The notes under the pieces are model-generated. The model was not told the DNA's origin and made no database searches. It worked only from the letters and a program-made list of their open reading frames with translations. A stretch of DNA of 8,961 nucleotides, from NCBI GenBank assembly GCA_910579485.1, contig CAJTVO010000132.1, positions 1-8,961 on the forward strand, written 5' to 3'. Source of the stretch: an uncultured Oscillospiraceae bacterium (GTDB lineage: Bacteria; Bacillota; Clostridia; Oscillospirales; Oscillospiraceae). This document shows positions 1-6,466 of this stretch, piece by piece (within the stretch, counting starts at the first letter, position 1; each line of letters begins with the position of its first letter). The position numbers and the translations under genes are program-made.

Positions 1-105
1 TTTTTGGGTACTTTTTGTTCACACAAAAAGTACCCGCAGGGTCCGGGGGCGCGCAGCCCCCGGGCCAGTTAAAGAAGCGACCGCCGTGCCGCCCGCAGGG
101 CGGCA
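1..105 (+). repeat. Three-hairpin palindromic repeat, copy A
   Basis: Three perfect hairpins follow one another. HP1 pairs 6-18 with 23-35 (13 bp, loop TCAC). HP2 pairs 43-50 with 56-63 (8 bp, loop GCGCA). HP3 pairs 87-94 with 98-105 (8 bp, loop GCA). HP1 and HP2 are joined by the linker GCAGGGT (36-42). The same order, linker and spacing recur on the minus strand at 7723-7830, with different bases but preserved pairing. The element may continue left of the window. It lies beyond the 3' end of the rubrerythrin gene and codes for nothing visible. No hairpin is followed by a convincing U-tract, so a simple terminator role is not supported. It is probably one member of a dispersed non-coding repeat family (inference). 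Confidence 0.75.
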
Positions 106-113
106 GAGCACTC

Positions 114-145
114 GGAGTCGTCACCGTTCATACGGTGACAACTCC
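114..145 (-). other. Hairpin straddling the rubrerythrin stop codon
   Basis: Positions 114-127 pair with 132-145, giving 14 pairs around a 4-nt loop; in the minus-strand RNA one pair is G-U. The stop codon of the rubrerythrin gene (121-123) lies inside the stem. No U-tract follows, so it is not a classical intrinsic terminator. It may protect the mRNA 3' end or be part of the neighbouring repeat; both ideas are inference. Confidence 0.5.
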
Positions 146-711
146 AACCGAATAAAGAACCCCTGGTCGTGAGAACAAACCGGACACTTGGCGGGGGCCT
201 GCTTCGCCGAAACGACATGCCCGCAGTTCAGGCACATCCACCCCGTCTCCACATCGCTGACAAACAGCTTATTCTCCCGCAGGAATTTGGCAAACCGCTC
301 GAACCGCTCCGCATGGACTTTTTCGATCTCCGCGATCTGACGGAAATGCCGCGCGATCTCCGGAAATCCCTCCTCCTGCGCCTTCTCCGCGAAAGCGGGA
401 TAAATATCGCCAAACTCATCCATCTCATGCTGCCGCGCCAGCTCCAAAAGCTGAAGGGGCTGGTCCGGCAGGTCGATGGGATAGTTGGCGGTGATGGTGA
501 TGTTCTCACACCCGCCCTGCTTGAGATGGTCGTAGAAGATCTCCGCGTGCTCCTTCTCCTGCCCCGCGGTGTAGGTGAAGATCTGCTCCAATATCTGCAG
601 TTTCTTCTCCTGGCAGGCGTCCGCGGCAAAGGTGTACCGGTTGCGGGCCTGGCTCTCCCCGGCGAAGGCGCGGAGGAGGTTTTCTTTTGTGACGCTGTCT
701 TTGAGTTCCAT
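121..711 (-). CDS. rbr: Rubrerythrin
   Basis: This encodes a 196-residue cytoplasmic non-haem diiron protein. Rubrerythrins reduce hydrogen peroxide with electrons from rubredoxin or NAD(P)H oxidoreductases and protect anaerobes from oxidative stress. The N-terminal four-helix ferritin-like domain carries the expected ligands: E19 in FAGESQAR, the ExxH pair E52/H55, the ExxE pair E96/E99, and E128/E130/H133 in EIEKVH. The C-terminal rubredoxin-like domain has the FeS4 cysteines C160, C163, C176 and C179. An in-frame ATG exists at 729, but the Shine-Dalgarno AAAAGGAG (719-726) overlaps that frame and sits 7 nt before the ATG at 711, so 711 is the start. The C-terminus has a short extra tail (LSPYER) encoded within a hairpin. 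The gene appears monocistronic and diverges from the Asn/Gln mini-gene. No clear promoter could be picked out. Confidence 0.95.
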   Translation of the reverse strand: MELKDSVTKENLLRAFAGESQARNRYTFAADACQEKKLQILEQIFTYTAGQEKEHAEIFYDHLKQGGCENITITANYPIDLPDQPLQLLELARQHEMDEFGDIYPAFAEKAQEEGFPEIARHFRQIAEIEKVHAERFERFAKFLRENKLFVSDVETGWMCLNCGHVVSAKQAPAKCPVCSHDQGFFIRLELSPYER

Positions 712-849
712 AGGAATGCTCCTTTTCAATATGAGATACCCCTATTCTCTTCCGAAAATTTCCTTTTATTCGCCCAAGCCCATGTATAAGACAGGAAACC
801 GTGGGAAAGAATAGCACCGTACCGTTTTTGGAAAGGAGGTTTCACGGCT

Positions 850-963
850 ATGAGCAACCAGAACAACAATCAGAACCGGAACCAGAACAATAACCAGAAT
901 CAGAACGAGCAGAATCAGAACCAGAATCAGAAGAACAACCAGAGCAATCAGAACAAGCGCTGA
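850..963 (+). CDS. Asn/Gln-rich 37-residue mini-protein
   Basis: An ATG is preceded by an excellent Shine-Dalgarno (AAAGGAGG, about 832-839) and opens a 37-codon frame ending in TGA. The product is nearly all Asn and Gln, with a few Lys/Arg, two Ser and one Glu, built from irregular NQ dipeptides (CAGAAC/CAGAAT units). It has no hydrophobic stretch, signal peptide, cysteine or recognisable domain, and should be disordered and basic. A perfect terminator follows 15 nt after the stop, so it is a stand-alone transcript. The good ribosome binding site and dedicated terminator argue that it is translated, not random repeat DNA. Its function is unknown. Small Q/N-rich proteins occur among Firmicute spore proteins (gamma-type SASP), but no specific motif of that family is seen, so this is only a possibility. 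Confidence 0.7.
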   Translation: MSNQNNNQNRNQNNNQNQNEQNQNQNQKNNQSNQNKR

Positions 964-977
964 GCTCTCCAATGACC

Positions 978-1016
978 AAGCCGCCGGCAGTACGTACGCC
1001 GGCGGCTTCCTTTTTT
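978..1016 (+). terminator. Rho-independent terminator of the Asn/Gln mini-gene
   Basis: A perfect 11-bp stem pairs 978-988 (AAGCCGCCGGC) with 998-1008. The 9-nt loop is AGTACGTAC, and CC plus six T (1011-1016) follow. The polarity fits the plus-strand mini-gene ending at 963. It also separates that gene from the promoter starting at 1042. Confidence 0.9.
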
Positions 1017-1041
1017 CCTTGGAGACATTTTTACGGAGGAC

Positions 1042-1070
1042 TTGACAAACCCGCGGGTCTTGACTATACT
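1042..1070 (+). promoter_or_regulatory. SigA-type promoter of the T-box/valS operon
   Basis: The -35 box TTGACA (1042-1047) matches consensus. It is separated by exactly 17 nt from the -10 box TATACT (1065-1070), one base off consensus. Transcription should start near 1077, just ahead of the T-box Stem I. It is the clearest promoter in the window and suggests strong basal initiation with control exerted by the leader. Confidence 0.88.
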
Positions 1071-1076
1071 AGACAG

Positions 1077-1322
1077 GAAAAAGGCAGAGAAGGGAAGGAG
1101 TACGCGCTCCTCCCGGGGCAAAGAGAGACGCCGCTTTGGTGCGAGGCGTTCCCCGGCGGCGCGGAAGGTCGTCCCCGAGCCCCGTCCCTGAACCGCAAGA
1201 CGGCAGGGGACGGCGGGTCCTCCCGTTACAGAGGCAGAGCGCCCCCGGCCCCGCCGGGGGAACACAGGTGGTACCGCGGATGCTTACATTCGCCCTGGAC
1301 GTTGTTGTCCGGGGCGATTTTT
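1077..1322 (+). promoter_or_regulatory. T-box riboswitch leader, probably tRNA-Val specific
   Basis: The leader senses uncharged tRNA and lets transcription read through when charging is low. Stem I is recognisable. The loop-E strands AGTA (1099-1102) and GAA (1164-1166) flank the helix CGCGC (1103-1107)/GCGCG (1159-1163). GGGG (1115-1118) pairs with CCCC (1151-1154), an AGAGAG bulge lies at 1122-1127, and GGTGCGAG is in the apical loop (1138-1145). The specifier is best read as GTC (Val) at 1168-1170, followed by G and then the closing helix; a GGT register (1167-1169) is one base away. Stem III pairs 1242-1249 with 1253-1260. The T-box is at 1265-1278 (CAGGTGGTACCGCG). Its TGGT should pair with ACCA, that is discriminator A, which fits tRNA-Val better than tRNA-Gly. 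The first synthetase gene downstream is valS. The T-box assignment is firm; the Val specificity is inferred. Confidence 0.93.
1290..1322 (+). terminator. T-box regulatory terminator
   Basis: An 11-bp stem pairs 1290-1300 with 1307-1317 (one G-U pair, loop GTTGTT), followed by five T (1318-1322). Its 5' strand contains CCTG (1294-1297), which can instead pair with CAGG of the T-box (1265-1268) to form the antiterminator. This is the expected mutually exclusive switch. Confidence 0.9.
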
Positions 1323-1344
1323 GCTTCTCTATGGAGGTGATAGA

Positions 1345-1860
1345 ATGGAATACGTCAACAAGACCATCATCGGCAGCAAGGAACTGGCCGCCCTGTCCAA
1401 GGGGGCGAGGAAGACCATGCGCCGGAACCGCAACCGCATGGTCCGCACCTTGGGACTGCTGATCATCGGGCTGAACATCTTCTTTGCCTGGGTGTCCTTC
1501 CAGGTGGGGGACAGCCGGTGGTGGCTCAACGGAGCCCTGGCGCTGTTCCTGCTGGTCATTATCGTCTGGGAGGACCGGCTCAACGGCCGCTTCCGGGCCA
1601 GGCACGTTCTTCCGGACGCACGGGAGGTCACCGCCTCCTTCGGCCCCGACGGCTATACCAGCACCAGCATGGCCGCCGAAAGCAGTTTTACCTACGATCA
1701 GATCCGGACGGTCTGCGAGACATCGGAATATTTCCTGTTCTACCTGGACCGCAACCTGGGGCAGATCTACCGCAAGGACGGCTTTACCAAAGGCACCGCC
1801 ATGGCCTTCCGGGAGTTCATCAGCCGCAAGACCGGCCTGACGGTGCGGAATATCCGATAG
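1345..1860 (+). CDS. YcxB-like membrane protein (first copy)
   Basis: This encodes a 171-residue protein. A basic N-terminal segment (about 20-34) is followed by two predicted membrane helices (about 35-53 and 59-75) and a soluble C-terminal domain (about 88-171). The C-terminal domain contains the pattern FTYDQIRTVCETSEYFLFYL, then a basic strand and a terminal helix, which resembles the YcxB-like family (recognised by eye). The molecular function of that family is not established. The start is ATG at 1345, preceded by GGAGGTGA (1333-1340); a TTG in the same frame at 1321 lies inside the terminator U-tract and is unlikely. It is the first gene under T-box control. The next gene has the same layout and a related C-terminal motif, so the two look like diverged duplicates that may act together. 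Confidence 0.75.
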   Translation: MEYVNKTIIGSKELAALSKGARKTMRRNRNRMVRTLGLLIIGLNIFFAWVSFQVGDSRWWLNGALALFLLVIIVWEDRLNGRFRARHVLPDAREVTASFGPDGYTSTSMAAESSFTYDQIRTVCETSEYFLFYLDRNLGQIYRKDGFTKGTAMAFREFISRKTGLTVRNIR

Positions 1861-1870
1861 GAGGACGGCT

Positions 1871-2515
1871 ATGGAATTTATTTTTTGCCTGAGTGGCTAT
1901 GACGATCCCTCTTTGGACGAGGAGACGGTCCAGCTTCTGTCCAAGCGTCTGGAGGCCCGCAGCCGCGAGGAAGTACCGGGCCTATGGAAGGTCATAGACG
2001 GCCTTAACGCTTATGCCGCCAAAGATTCCGGTCGGGAGAAGCGCCGGAGGCGGTATCGGATATGGGGCGTCATCCTGATCGCGCTGGGCATATTTGTATT
2101 GGTTCCCGGTTTGGTGGAGCCTAGGACACCGGTCCTCGTTGCTGCAGGCGTTGTGGGGATCGTCTTCGGTTTTTTGCATTTCCTTCCCATAGGGGAGAAA
2201 AGCTCTTCCGCACCGGCGGCCTCCTGCCGCAGGGAGGCGGCCAAGCTGCTTTCCCAGAGGCGGGGCGTTGACTGGAGTCTTCCGGAAAACCGCACAGAGC
2301 TGCGCTTTGACGGAGCCGGACTTTCTGTCCTTGCGCGAGAAAAGGAGGACGCGGTCCCCTACGGCGAAATGACCGCCGTTTATGAGACAGAGAGGCTCTG
2401 GCTGCTGCTCTACAGCGGGGAGAAAGCCCTCCTGCTGCAAAAGAAGGACATGACCGCAGGGGAGCTGGAGAAATTCGTGCCGTATCTTCAGGAAAATATT
2501 GGGAAACAGAGGTAA
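1871..2515 (+). CDS. YcxB-like membrane protein (second, diverged copy)
   Basis: This encodes a 214-residue protein. It has a charged N-terminal region of about 60 residues, an Arg-rich stretch just before the membrane, two membrane helices (about 64-82 and 87-106), a linker, and a C-terminal domain. In that domain VPYGEMTAVYETERLWLLLY is followed by a KK-containing strand and a terminal helix. This parallels FTYDQIRTVCETSEYFLFYL of the preceding gene in position and pattern, so I infer paralogy. The Shine-Dalgarno AGGAGG (1859-1864) overlaps the preceding stop codon, and only 10 nt separate the two frames, indicating co-translation. The longer N-terminal region has no counterpart in the first copy and matches nothing I recognise. 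The function is unknown. Confidence 0.65.
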   Translation: MEFIFCLSGYDDPSLDEETVQLLSKRLEARSREEVPGLWKVIDGLNAYAAKDSGREKRRRRYRIWGVILIALGIFVLVPGLVEPRTPVLVAAGVVGIVFGFLHFLPIGEKSSSAPAASCRREAAKLLSQRRGVDWSLPENRTELRFDGAGLSVLAREKEDAVPYGEMTAVYETERLWLLLYSGEKALLLQKKDMTAGELEKFVPYLQENIGKQR

Positions 2516-2519
2516 CGCC

Positions 2520-2852
2520 ATGAGCATCGTAATGAATCTCTACTACACCGGCGAGGGCGGCGCCGCACGCCGCTTTGCGGAGGAAATGGAGCGGAGCGGC
2601 ACGGCGGACCTGATCCGCGCCGAGGAGGGCAACCAGCGTTATGCCTACTTCTATCCGGCGGACGACCCCGAGACGGTCCTGCTGATCGACATCTGGCGGG
2701 ACCAGCGGGCCATCGATCTGCACCACGCCTCGCCGATGATGGACGACATCGCCCGCCTGCGGGAAAAATATGGCCTGCACATGCGCGCGGAGCGGTATGT
2801 CACGGACCCGGCGGGCATCCCGGAAGCCGATGCAGAATTTATCAGAAAATAA
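2520..2852 (+). CDS. ABM-fold protein, putative quinol monooxygenase-like
   Basis: This encodes a 110-residue soluble protein. It fits the antibiotic biosynthesis monooxygenase (ABM, ferredoxin-like, usually dimeric) pattern: a first strand MSIVMNLYY, a helix with FAEEMERSG, a central strand with RYAYFYP, the strand VLLIDIWRDQRAIDLHHASP with its His pair, and a final strand ERYVTD. Members include YgiN-type quinol monooxygenases and many proteins of unknown substrate, so no reaction can be assigned. The start is the ATG at 2520, just after the preceding stop (2513-2515). AGAGG, immediately before that stop, serves as a modest ribosome binding site. An in-frame TTG at 2499 lies inside the upstream gene and was rejected. 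It is followed after 30 nt by valS, with no terminator or promoter between. Confidence 0.75.
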   Translation: MSIVMNLYYTGEGGAARRFAEEMERSGTADLIRAEEGNQRYAYFYPADDPETVLLIDIWRDQRAIDLHHASPMMDDIARLREKYGLHMRAERYVTDPAGIPEADAEFIRK

Positions 2853-2882
2853 CCGACCTGCAAGAATAAGGAGAATACCATC

Positions 2883-5513
2883 ATGAGAAAAGAACTTCCC
2901 AAAACCTACGAGCCCCAGGAGACTGAGGGCAAGATCTATCAATCCTGGATGGACGCGGGCTGCTTCAAGGCAGCGCCCAACCCGGACAAGAAACCCTTCT
3001 CCATCGTCATGCCGCCCCCCAACGTCACCGGCCAGCTCCACATGGGCCACGCCATGGACTGCACCCTCCAGGACATCCTTGTCCGCTACAAGCGGATGCA
3101 GGGCTATGAGGCCCTCTGGATGCCCGGCGTGGACCACGCGGGCATCGCCACCCAGATCAAGGTGGAGGAGGAGCTGCGCAGGAACGAGGGCCTGACCCGC
3201 TACGACCTGGGCCGGGAGAAGTTCCTGGAGCGGGTGTGGGACTGGAAGCACAAGTACGGGGACCGCATCGTGGAGCAGCAGAAGAAGATGGGCACCTCCT
3301 GCGACTGGGACCGGGCCCGGTTCACCATGGACGAGGGCTGCTCCAAGGCCGTCCGTGAGACCTTCTGCGAGCTCTACGACAAGGGCCTCATTTACAAGGG
3401 CAGCCGCATCATCAACTGGTGCCCCCACTGCATCACCGCCCTCTCCGACGCGGAGGTGGAGTATGTGGACAAGCCCGGCCACCTGTGGCACATCCGCTAT
3501 CCCCTCTCCGACGGCAGCGGCGACCTGGTGGTGGCCACCACCCGCCCGGAGACCATGATGGGCGACACCGGCGTAGCCGTGAACCCCGAGGACGAGCGCT
3601 TCAAGCACCTTGTGGGCAAGACCTGCATCCTGCCCGTCATGGACCGGGAGATCCCCATCGTCGCCGACGAGTACGTGGAGCTGGGCTTCGGCACCGGCGC
3701 GGTGAAGATGACCCCCGCCCACGACCCCAACGACTTCGAGGTGGGCCTGCGCCACAACCTGGAGACCATCCGGGTCATCGACGACAACGGCAGGATCAAC
3801 GCCAACGGCGGGCCCTACAACGGCATGGACCGCTACGAATGCCGCAAGCAGCTGGTCAAGGACCTGGAGGAGCAGGGCTACCTGGTCAAGACCGAGGAGT
3901 ACAGCCACAACGTGGGCACCTGCTACCGCTGCAAGAACGACGTGGAGCCCCTGATCTCCGCCCAGTGGTTCGTAAAGATGGCCCCCCTGGCCGAGGAGGC
4001 CCTCCGGGTGGTCAACGACGGCGAGGTGAAGTTCATCCCCGAGCGCTTCTCCAAGACCTACACCAACTGGATGGAGAACGTCCACGACTGGTGCATCTCC
4101 CGCCAGCTCTGGTGGGGCCACCAGATCCCCGCCTGGACCTGCGCGGACTGCGGCCACATCACCGTGGACCGCCAGGACCCCGCCCATTGCGCCAAGTGCG
4201 GCAGCGCGAACATTGAGCGGGACCCCGACGTGCTGGACACCTGGTTCTCCTCCGCACTGTGGCCCTTCTCCACGCTGGGGTGGCCGGATAAGACCCCGGA
4301 GCTGGATTATTTCTATCCCACCAGCGTGCTGGTTACGGGCTATGACATCATCTTCTTCTGGGTGGCCCGGATGATCTTCTCCGGCTGCGAGCAGATGAAG
4401 AAGTTCCCCTTCGAGAAGGTCCTCATCCACGGCCTGGTCCGGGACGACAAGGGCCGGAAGATGTCCAAATCCCTGGGCAACGGCATCGACCCCCTGGAGA
4501 TCGCCGGAAAGTACGGCGCGGACGCCCTGCGCTTCAACCTCGTAACCGGCAACAGCCCCGGCAACGACATGCGCTTCTACGTGGAGAAGTGCGAGGCTAT
4601 GCGCAACTTCGCCAACAAGATCTGGAACGCCAGCCGGTTCGTCATCATGAACCTGACCATCGACGAGGTGAAGCTCCCCGAGAAGCTGGAGCTGGAGGAC
4701 AAGTGGGTCCTCTCCAAGCTGAACACTCTCGTCAAGGAGGTCACCGAGAACCTGGACGCCTACGAGCTGGGTGTGGCCTCCGCCAAGGTCTACGACTTCA
4801 TCTGGGACACCTACTGCGACTGGTATATCGAGCTGACCAAGTCCCGGATGCAGGGCGAGGGCGCGGAGAACGCCCAGAACGTCCTCTGCTATGTCCTCAT
4901 CCAGATGCTGAAGCTCCTGCACCCCTTCATGCCTTTCATCACGGAGGAGATCTATCAGGCCCTGCCCCACGTCCCCGGCGAGGTGAGCGAGTTCCTCATG
5001 AAGACCGCATGGCCCGTCTATGACGGGAAGTTCTCCTATCCCGCCGAGGAGGCCGCCATGGAGGAGATCATGGACCTGATCCGGGCCATCCGCACCCGCC
5101 GGGCGGAGATGAACGTGGCCCCGGGCCGGAAGGTCCAGCTCACCGTGGTCACGGAACGCCGGGAGACCTTTACCGCCGGAGCGCCCTTCTTCCAGCGGCT
5201 GGCGGGAGCCGGCGAGGTCCATGTAACGGATACCGCCCCCGCCGCTCAGGGCATGGTGGAGGTCATCACCCATGCCGCCCGGGCCTTCATGCCCCTTGCC
5301 GAGCTGGTGGACATCCAGCAGGAGCTGGAGCGCATCGCCAAGGAGAAGGCCAAGGCCGAGGGCCATCTCAAGGGCATCGAGGCCAAGCTGAACAACGAGG
5401 CCTTTACCTCCAAGGCCCCGGAGCACATTGTCCAGAACCAGCGGGACCAGGCCGAGAAGCTGCGGGCCCTCATCGCCCAGCTGGAGCAGTCCGAAGCCGC
5501 CATGCGGGGCTGA
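2883..5513 (+). CDS. valS: Valyl-tRNA synthetase
   Basis: This encodes an 876-residue, full-length class Ia synthetase that charges tRNA-Val with valine in the cytoplasm. The HIGH motif is HMGH (53-56) after PPPNVTGQL. The KMSKS motif is at 526-530 and is followed by LGNGIDP. The CP1 editing domain, which removes mischarged threonine, spans roughly 190-340 and includes TTRPETMMGDT and PAHDPNDFEVG. Cysteine pairs C347/C350 and C420/C423 with C436/C439 look like zinc-ribbon sites. The anticodon-binding domain includes DTYCDWYIEL, and a C-terminal coiled coil (about 809-872) forms the tRNA-binding arm. AAGGAGA (2868-2874) lies 8 nt before the ATG. Codon use is strongly biased to C/G-ending codons, consistent with high expression. 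It is the fourth gene of the T-box operon and the likely reason for the leader's specificity. Confidence 0.98.
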   Translation: MRKELPKTYEPQETEGKIYQSWMDAGCFKAAPNPDKKPFSIVMPPPNVTGQLHMGHAMDCTLQDILVRYKRMQGYEALWMPGVDHAGIATQIKVEEELRRNEGLTRYDLGREKFLERVWDWKHKYGDRIVEQQKKMGTSCDWDRARFTMDEGCSKAVRETFCELYDKGLIYKGSRIINWCPHCITALSDAEVEYVDKPGHLWHIRYPLSDGSGDLVVATTRPETMMGDTGVAVNPEDERFKHLVGKTCILPVMDREIPIVADEYVELGFGTGAVKMTPAHDPNDFEVGLRHNLETIRVIDDNGRINANGGPYNGMDRYECRKQLVKDLEEQGYLVKTEEYSHNVGTCYRCKNDVEPLISAQWFVKMAPLAEEALRVVNDGEVKFIPERFSKTYTNWMENVHDWCISRQLWWGHQIPAWTCADCGHITVDRQDPAHCAKCGSANIERDPDVLDTWFSSALWPFSTLGWPDKTPELDYFYPTSVLVTGYDIIFFWVARMIFSGCEQMKKFPFEKVLIHGLVRDDKGRKMSKSLGNGIDPLEIAGKYGADALRFNLVTGNSPGNDMRFYVEKCEAMRNFANKIWNASRFVIMNLTIDEVKLPEKLELEDKWVLSKLNTLVKEVTENLDAYELGVASAKVYDFIWDTYCDWYIELTKSRMQGEGAENAQNVLCYVLIQMLKLLHPFMPFITEEIYQALPHVPGEVSEFLMKTAWPVYDGKFSYPAEEAAMEEIMDLIRAIRTRRAEMNVAPGRKVQLTVVTERRETFTAGAPFFQRLAGAGEVHVTDTAPAAQGMVEVITHAARAFMPLAELVDIQQELERIAKEKAKAEGHLKGIEAKLNNEAFTSKAPEHIVQNQRDQAEKLRALIAQLEQSEAAMRG

Positions 5514-5517
5514 GAAA

Positions 5518-6414
5518 GTGGGAGCGTATCTGGAATCCGTACCGCTGGACGCCTTGCCTGCCGCGCGGCTGCTGGATTTAGACGGCCCTGTGACGGCGGA
5601 ACGCTTCTGCGATGATGACGGCGATTACAAACGCAGATACAATGTCTACAAGCTCACGGCCAACGGGAAAACCTGTGTCTTGAAAAAGTCCGATAGCAGG
5701 GAAGTCACGCTCTACCGAGACTTCCTCCACGGCAGAGGCTTCGCCGTGCCGGAGTACCTGGACAGCGTGGAGCATGAGGGCACGGTTTGGCTCCTGATGG
5801 AGTATATCAACGGACCGGACCTCAAACGCTTTGACCATGAAAAGGCCCTCGCCTGTGCGAACACCCTCTCCCAGATACAGAACGCCTGCTGGAACAGCCC
5901 TGCCGATGACGGCCGCTTCCAACGCTACTGGGAGCGTGTCAACCGCCGCGCCCGGTGCCTGCGAGATTACCCGGAGCTGGCGGAGGCATACGCCCTCTTC
6001 CTGGCCCGGCAGGAGGACTGCCCCCGTACCCTGTGCAGCGGCGATTTCCTCCAGTGCAACGGCATTTTGCGCAGCGGCAGGGTCTATATGATCGACTGGG
6101 CCTTCGGCGGCATCATGCCCTACGCTTTGGACGTCGCCCGACTCATTGCCCACGGCCAGGAAAAGCCGGGACCCGGCGCCTTTCCGTTCTACATGGACGC
6201 GGACCTGCGCTCCGCTTTTGTCCGCGCGCACTATGAGCGGCTGGAGCACAAGCCGGATTGGAAGCGGTATATCGAGGATATCAAGCTGGCGGCCCTTAAC
6301 GAGTACGTGGAATTTCTCGAGGTACAGATCAACGACCCGGAAACCACCCGGGAGGAAGTCGAAGCAGATTTCTATTACCGCCGCGCCGTGGAGACGGCCA
6401 AGCATATCATATGA
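5518..6414 (+). CDS. APH/choline-kinase-fold phosphotransferase-like protein
   Basis: This encodes a 298-residue protein starting at GTG 5518, four bases after the valS stop. No good Shine-Dalgarno is seen, so translation may be coupled to valS; the frame is open further upstream but only inside valS. Kinase-fold landmarks are K56 in TCVLKK (ATP binding), E62 in REVTLYRDF, the hinge LLMEYINGPDL (92-102), the catalytic loop CSGDFLQCN with D176 and N181, and D193 in MIDWAFGG (metal binding). The usual His of the HGD motif is Ser (S174), while the catalytic Asp, Asn and metal Asp remain, so activity is plausible. The family phosphorylates small molecules (aminoglycosides, choline, sugars, spore-coat related substrates), and the substrate here cannot be told. 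Calling it an antibiotic resistance gene would be unjustified. It is the last gene of the operon. Confidence 0.8.
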   Translation: MGAYLESVPLDALPAARLLDLDGPVTAERFCDDDGDYKRRYNVYKLTANGKTCVLKKSDSREVTLYRDFLHGRGFAVPEYLDSVEHEGTVWLLMEYINGPDLKRFDHEKALACANTLSQIQNACWNSPADDGRFQRYWERVNRRARCLRDYPELAEAYALFLARQEDCPRTLCSGDFLQCNGILRSGRVYMIDWAFGGIMPYALDVARLIAHGQEKPGPGAFPFYMDADLRSAFVRAHYERLEHKPDWKRYIEDIKLAALNEYVEFLEVQINDPETTREEVEADFYYRRAVETAKHII

Positions 6415-6460
6415 AAAGCGCCCGGTTCCCAGCCTCAAAGCTGGAAACCGGGCGCTTTTT
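6414..6460. terminator. Bidirectional terminator between the valS operon and thrC
   Basis: A 20-position stem pairs 6414-6433 with 6440-6459 with one mismatch and loop CTCAAA. A-rich bases on the left and T-rich bases on the right (6456-6460) give a U-tract on either strand. It overlaps the stop codon of the kinase-like gene and lies 7 nt from the thrC stop, so it ends both convergent transcripts. Confidence 0.93.
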
Positions 6461-6466
6461 ATGTAC

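Noticed and set aside
1..105. Intrinsic terminator of the rubrerythrin gene
   Set aside because: The hairpins are stable, but none is followed by a U-tract on the minus strand, and the same structure is found upstream of thrC.
169..789. Plus-strand open frame of 206 codons over the rubrerythrin gene
   Set aside because: It is antisense to a clear rubrerythrin, with no ribosome binding site or recognisable domain.
766..972. Minus-strand frame encoding a run of Leu/Val/Ile resembling a membrane segment
   Set aside because: It is only the complement of the CAGAAC/CAGAAT repeats of the Asn/Gln mini-gene. It also crosses toward the rubrerythrin promoter side and has no credible start.
972..1605. 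Several open frames on both strands across 972-1605
   Set aside because: They overlie the promoter, the T-box leader and the first membrane-protein gene. The RNA motifs and terminators explain the sequence, and the predicted products are low-complexity Pro/Arg/Gly.
2121..5426. A 1101-codon open frame on the minus strand, antisense to valS
   Set aside because: It lies opposite a full-length valS with intact motifs. Its composition (Leu, Val, Gly, His, Asp, Ala) is what the complement of strongly C/G-ending codons gives, and it crosses the boundaries of three genes.
5518..6414. Aminoglycoside resistance gene
   Set aside because: The kinase fold is shared by many non-resistance enzymes, the catalytic motif is divergent and the gene sits in a housekeeping operon. 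Only a fold-level call is justified.
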